From assembly GCF_016862075.1 (NCBI RefSeq), contig NZ_BOMG01000028.1, forward strand, positions 1 through 45,976: a DNA stretch of 45,976 nt, in the 5' to 3' direction. The translations under genes and the position numbers were made by a program. The notes beneath the pieces were generated by a model. That model was not told where the DNA came from, searched no databases, and was given only the letters and a program-made list of their open reading frames with translations. Positions 43,123 through 45,976 of the stretch are shown here, piece after piece; within the stretch, counting starts at the first letter, position 1, and every line of letters begins with the position of its first letter. Origin of the DNA: Actinoplanes couchii. GTDB taxonomy: Bacteria > Actinomycetota > Actinomycetes > Mycobacteriales > Micromonosporaceae.

Positions 43123-43875
43123 TCAGACCCGGAGCCCCTCGATCATCCGGTCCAGCACCCCGGGCAGCTGCCGGTCCCAGAACTCCCAGGTGTGATCGCC
43201 CGGTTCGAACTCCGCGTCCAGCGTGACCCCGGCGGTGGCACACGCCGCGACGAACCGGCGGTTCTGCGCCACCAGGTGATCGTCGCTGCCGCAGCGCAGC
43301 ACCAGTCGCGGCAGCTCCAGCGGGTTGGCGGTCCGGATCAGGTGCATCAGATCCTCGTCACCACCGGCCACCATCCGATCGGCGAAGACCCGGTCGGTGA
43401 GCGCCCGGACGTGCGGCCGCATGTCGTGCTCCTGGATGTACGCCAGATCCAGCGCCCCGGAGAGGCTGGCCGCCCCGGCGAACCGTTCCGGCTCCCGCAG
43501 CGCCCACTTCATCGCCCCGTAGCCGCCCATCGACAGCCCCGCCACGAACGTGTCCTCCCGCCGCCCCGACACCCGGAACAGCCGTCCCACCGTCTCCGGC
43601 AGTTCCGCCGACAGGAAGTCCCAGTACCGCATCCCGTACGTCTCGTTGGCGTAGAAACTGCGGTGCACCTGCGGCATGACGACGGCCAGGCCACGCTCAC
43701 GCGCATACCGTTCCACCGAACTGAACCGCGTCCAGGAGGTGTGATCGTCGGTCAGCCCGTGCAACAGGTACACGACCGGCGGCGGATCCACGGCCACCCG
43801 CTCGGGCAGCACCACAGTCATCGAGGTGCCCATCTCCAGCGCCTCGGAATCAAAATCACACCGGACCAGTGCCAT
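43123..43875 (-). CDS. Alpha/beta-hydrolase esterase (FrmB/esterase D-like)
   Basis: This 250-residue protein belongs to the esterase D family, which includes S-formylglutathione hydrolase and mycolyltransferase-like enzymes. It has VVYLLHGLTDDHTSW (oxyanion region), the nucleophile elbow GLSMGGYGAMKWAL with S115, RCGSDDHLV (acid region) and EPGDHTWEFW with the catalytic His. No signal peptide is seen, which favours a cytoplasmic enzyme, perhaps for S-formyl-thiol detoxification. ATG 43875 fits the family start (ALVRCDFDSEALEMGTSMTV). The frame upstream is a shadow of the GNAT remnant. Confidence 0.88.
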   Translation of the reverse strand: MALVRCDFDSEALEMGTSMTVVLPERVAVDPPPVVYLLHGLTDDHTSWTRFSSVERYARERGLAVVMPQVHRSFYANETYGMRYWDFLSAELPETVGRLFRVSGRREDTFVAGLSMGGYGAMKWALREPERFAGAASLSGALDLAYIQEHDMRPHVRALTDRVFADRMVAGGDEDLMHLIRTANPLELPRLVLRCGSDDHLVAQNRRFVAACATAGVTLDAEFEPGDHTWEFWDRQLPGVLDRMIEGLRV

Positions 43876-43964
43876 CCTGACAGTCTCACCACCCCGCCCC
43901 ACGCCCCCTGTCCCGGGGAGGCCCCCATCCCAGAACCGGCCGGGGCGCGCTCTTATTGGAGCTT

Positions 43965-44293
43965 TTATTCGGCGCTGTAGTGCCGCAGCCGCACCTGGGC
44001 GCCGTCCGGCCCGGTCCAGTCCGCGATCGAGGTGTGCGTGTACCGCCAGCCGGTGGCCTCGTAGAAGGCGACCGCCCCGGTCCGCCGCCCGTTCTCGACG
44101 ACGTTCAGGCTCAACGCGTACCCGAAGGGAAGTGCCCAGGCCGCACCAGCTCCGGCGGCGCGAGCCACCCACGCGGATCCTCCGGCCAGTTGACCGGATA
44201 GCCGTCCGCCGCGTGCACGTCCCGCAGCAGAGCCACACACCCGTCCAGATCCGCGTCACCCCGCTCCCGAATCAGGTCACCGCTCACCGTCAT
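43965..44293 (-). pseudogene. GNAT acetyltransferase remnant with deleted core
   Basis: The first part (from ATG 44293) reads DLIRERGDADLDGCVALLRD, then VHAADGYPVNWPEDPRGWLAPP, an intact GNAT N terminus, but the frame ends at 44111. The last part of a GNAT domain, LNVVENGRRTGAVAFYEATG then WRYTHTSIADW, continues in a different frame to TAA at 43965. The central strands with the acetyl-CoA loop (about 70 residues) are missing between them. The total length is not a multiple of three. This fits an internal deletion that also shifted the frame. Confidence 0.8.
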
Positions 44294-44307
44294 CACCTCC
44301 ATCGCCC

Positions 44308-45012
44308 TCAGAAGGGCTGATAGTCCTCGTACGACGGCTCGAACGGCGGATCCGGAAGCCGGACGGCCCGGCAGCGGCGGACGACCTCGGCCGTGGCGTC
44401 CCCGCCGATGTTCATGCGGGATCCGGTCGCGAAGGCCTCCGGAACCTCGCTGAAACCGACATTCCGCTCGTAATATCGCACCGCGTCCCGGACCGGCGGC
44501 TGGTAGTCGTCGTCGAGAAGCAGCAGGCCGCCCGGTTTGACGATCTTGCGAAGGTAGTACAGATCGACGAAGACCTCGTGGAACCGGTGGCTGCCGTCGA
44601 TGAAGGCCGCGTCCGCCACGACCCCGTCCATGACCATCCGGGCCAGCGCGAGCGACGAGGGGACGGCGACCAGCTCGGCGATGGAGTCCAGCCCCGCCGA
44701 ACAGAGCAGGTCCCACCCGACGTTGTTGTACGCCTTCTGCTGAAACGGATCGATCACGATGTGCCGGGCGTTCGGCGCATCGACGGTCAGCAGGGCCTCG
44801 CCGATCGCCAGGGCGGAACTCCCGTACGCGAGCCCGATCTCCACCACCGTCCGCGCCTCCTCCACGATCAGGAGGTCACGAACGAGGTCACAGTCGCGTT
44901 CGGGCAGCGTCACGGTCCGGAAGTCGAGCTCCGGTCCGCGCGTCCACACCGGCCCGTCCCGGGCAAGCCGGCGGCGCACATCCCGAACCCGCGTCCCGCG
45001 TTCGTCCGTCAC
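44308..45012 (-). CDS. Class I SAM-dependent methyltransferase
   Basis: This 234-residue protein has the SAM-binding motif I VVEIGLAYGSSALAIGEALL, HIVIDPFQQKAY (acidic loop), AAFIDGSHRFHEVFVDLYYL and VKPGGLLLLDDDY, as in the Methyltransf_24 group. Sugar or small-molecule O-methylation is common in that group; the substrate cannot be told here. It starts at GTG 45012 and ends 14 nt before the GNAT remnant, so the two were probably one operon. A divergent promoter region separates it from 45191. Confidence 0.85.
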   Translation of the reverse strand: MTDERGTRVRDVRRRLARDGPVWTRGPELDFRTVTLPERDCDLVRDLLIVEEARTVVEIGLAYGSSALAIGEALLTVDAPNARHIVIDPFQQKAYNNVGWDLLCSAGLDSIAELVAVPSSLALARMVMDGVVADAAFIDGSHRFHEVFVDLYYLRKIVKPGGLLLLDDDYQPPVRDAVRYYERNVGFSEVPEAFATGSRMNIGGDATAEVVRRCRAVRLPDPPFEPSYEDYQPF

Positions 45013-45068
45013 GCCACCAGTGTCGCAAGTGACAGTTCCAGCGTTGCCCGGCCGACCGCTGCATCGCG

Positions 45069-45097
45069 TTGGGAATGTCGTACCCGTCGATTAGAAT
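45069..45097 (+). promoter_or_regulatory. Promoter TTGGGA-17-TAGAAT
   Basis: A -35 TTGGGA (45069-45074) and a -10 TAGAAT (45092-45097) are 17 bp apart. Transcription would start near 45104 and give a leader of about 87 nt before GTG 45191. The methyltransferase promoter must lie in the same divergent gap. Confidence 0.6.
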
Positions 45098-45124
45098 GTA
45101 TGTACGAAACAGGGGACCTGAGCT

Positions 45125-45170
45125 GCGGATCTTCGGGACTCTGGAGGACCGGTCCTGCCCGGATTTCCGC
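45125..45170 (+). promoter_or_regulatory. Stem-loop in the 5' leader of 45191-45853
   Basis: GCGGATCTTCGGG (45125-45137) can pair with CCCGGATTTCCGC (45158-45170) at about 11 of 13 positions including one G-U pair. The interior contains the perfect palindrome AGGACCGGTCCT (45145-45156). The structure ends 10 nt before AGGAG (45181-45185). It is not followed by a U-run. A regulatory leader or RNA-stability element is the likeliest reading. Confidence 0.5.
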
Positions 45171-45190
45171 AGTGCGAGTGAGGAGACGAC

Positions 45191-45853
45191 GTGACGATCT
45201 CGACCACCCCCGTGCCTGTGATCCCTCCGTACGCGACGATGCTCGGCTTCACCCGCTACGTCTCTCGCACCGGCCCCGCCAAGGCCACTTTTGTCGGCGG
45301 GCTGCGCCGGCAGCGGGAGCGCCGGAGCGGGTTCAACCCGCACGGCCAGTTGGTGAAAGCACTCAAGGCGGACATCGCGTTCCGCACCGGCGGCAGCTAC
45401 CTCGGCGGCGTCGTCGAGGTGGTGAAGGACCGCTGGAAGCCGCTGTACGGCGCGCTGCGTGACGGCGCCCGGACCTATCTGACCGCGCTGGGCGACCCAC
45501 AGCAGGTCGACCTGGCCCAGACCCGCGACGCCATCGCCGTGGTCGGCCCACTGGCCGTGAAAATCAACCCACACTTCGGCCTGCGCTTCGCCGACGGTCA
45601 CCGAGAGGCGGTCCGCCTGCACTTCGACGAGGCCCCGCCCACCCCCGAGGCCGCAACGGCGATGCTGCACCTGATGGCCCGCCACATGGACCAGATCCTC
45701 CCGAACGCAGAGCCGGTCCTGGTGGACCTACGCCGAGGCACCACCCACCGCCTCGACACCACAACCCGCCCAGCCGACATCGAGAACTGGCTGGCCGGAG
45801 AAGCAGCCGCCTTCACCACGATGTGGTCCACTTCAGCCACCCCCGCCGCCTGA
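45191..45853 (+). CDS. Protein of unknown function
   Basis: This 220-residue protein has no domain I recognise. Visible features are a Pro-rich start (MTISTTPVPVIPPYATM), a basic segment (GGLRRQRERRSGFNPHGQLV), YLGGVVEVVKDRWKPLYGAL, the hydrophobic strand DAIAVVGPLAVKINPHFGLRF followed by ADGHREAVRLHFDE, and a helical region with HLMARHMDQILP. No signal peptide or TM helix is evident. GTG 45191 has AGGAG 5 nt upstream. The strong promoter and structured leader suggest regulated expression. It may belong to an actinobacterial family of hypothetical proteins. Confidence 0.75.
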   Translation: MTISTTPVPVIPPYATMLGFTRYVSRTGPAKATFVGGLRRQRERRSGFNPHGQLVKALKADIAFRTGGSYLGGVVEVVKDRWKPLYGALRDGARTYLTALGDPQQVDLAQTRDAIAVVGPLAVKINPHFGLRFADGHREAVRLHFDEAPPTPEAATAMLHLMARHMDQILPNAEPVLVDLRRGTTHRLDTTTRPADIENWLAGEAAAFTTMWSTSATPAA

Positions 45854-45976
45854 CCCACCCACCCCACCAGCCCCCAACATCACGCCCACCCCCGCCACCC
45901 GGCCGCTTCCCACCTCCCCACCTCCACCACCACGGCCACCGCCGGCGCCCGGCCGGCACCCAGCTCCTCACCTCCA
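45854..45976. other. C-rich low-complexity tail
   Basis: The last 123 bases are runs of CCACCCC, CCCACC and CCACCACC types. I see no gene, terminator or regular repeat period before the window edge. Confidence 0.5.

Noticed and set aside
43001..43243. 80-codon minus-strand frame between esterase and the KhtT-like gene
   Set aside because: Overlaps the esterase 3' end in another frame, has no RBS, and is Arg/Gly-rich without a domain.

Overview
The window looks like chromosomal DNA of a high-GC actinobacterium, most likely a Micromonosporaceae member such as an Actinoplanes relative. This rests on strong G/C bias at third codon positions (which makes long antisense shadow ORFs), many GTG starts, several probable leaderless promoters, and gene families typical of that group (Clp-N plus HTH pair, TreXYZ, PAC2, NarL-type two-component pair, uricase/allantoin genes). 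I see no rRNA, tRNA, phage, transposase or CRISPR array.

Layout. 1-1.47 kb: a DUF3072-type protein with a very strong terminator, then an HTH/Clp-N gene pair behind paired palindromic operators. 1.47-2.92 kb: minisatellite-rich DNA around one GNAT gene. 2.92-9.3 kb: MarR-pirin, an M29 aminopeptidase, a hidden 38-residue membrane protein, a phospholipase D-like protein, and a histidine kinase/response regulator pair. 9.47-21.4 kb: a minus-strand purine/ureide catabolic region in two blocks: OHCU decarboxylase, HIU hydrolase, uricase, 8-oxoguanine deaminase, malate synthase and an aldolase-like protein; and allantoinase, allantoicase and a long isoaspartyl methyltransferase. Between the blocks lie a membrane glutaredoxin, a small Cys protein, a membrane protein and a conserved hypothetical. 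Together they could take 8-oxoguanine or urate to ureidoglycolate, with glyoxylate entering malate. Xanthine dehydrogenase, ureidoglycolate lyase and a pathway regulator are not in the window.

21.6-24.2 kb: an HrpB-type helicase with an internal 45-bp repeat. 24.3-30.3 kb (minus): a ten-TM GGDEF-EAL protein whose GGDEF domain is split by a roughly 225-residue low-complexity insertion, then a PP2C phosphatase, a polytopic membrane protein and a membrane-anchored solute-binding protein that look like a sensing module. 30.4-36.9 kb (minus): an orphan yidD and a tightly overlapping treX-treY-treZ operon for trehalose synthesis from alpha-glucan. 37-39.4 kb: PAC2, EcsC-like and FnIII-like lipoprotein genes.

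39.4-43 kb is the most unusual part. A CPA1 Na+/H+ antiporter gene is coupled by TTGA to a free UBP-type zinc finger, and it converges with a CPA2 (KhtU/KefB-like) antiporter that has the same type of zinc finger fused to its C terminus. The CPA2 gene is preceded by a KhtT-like subunit that lacks the usual RCK-C ligand domain. The right end holds an esterase, a GNAT pseudogene with a deleted core, a methyltransferase and an unrecognised gene with a structured 5' leader.

Two themes recur. Tandem repeats of unrelated unit length (9, 16, 18, 22, 24, 27, 30, 36, 43, 45 bp) occur both between and inside genes. TANNNT -10 boxes placed 6-8 nt before start codons point to leaderless transcription of many operons.
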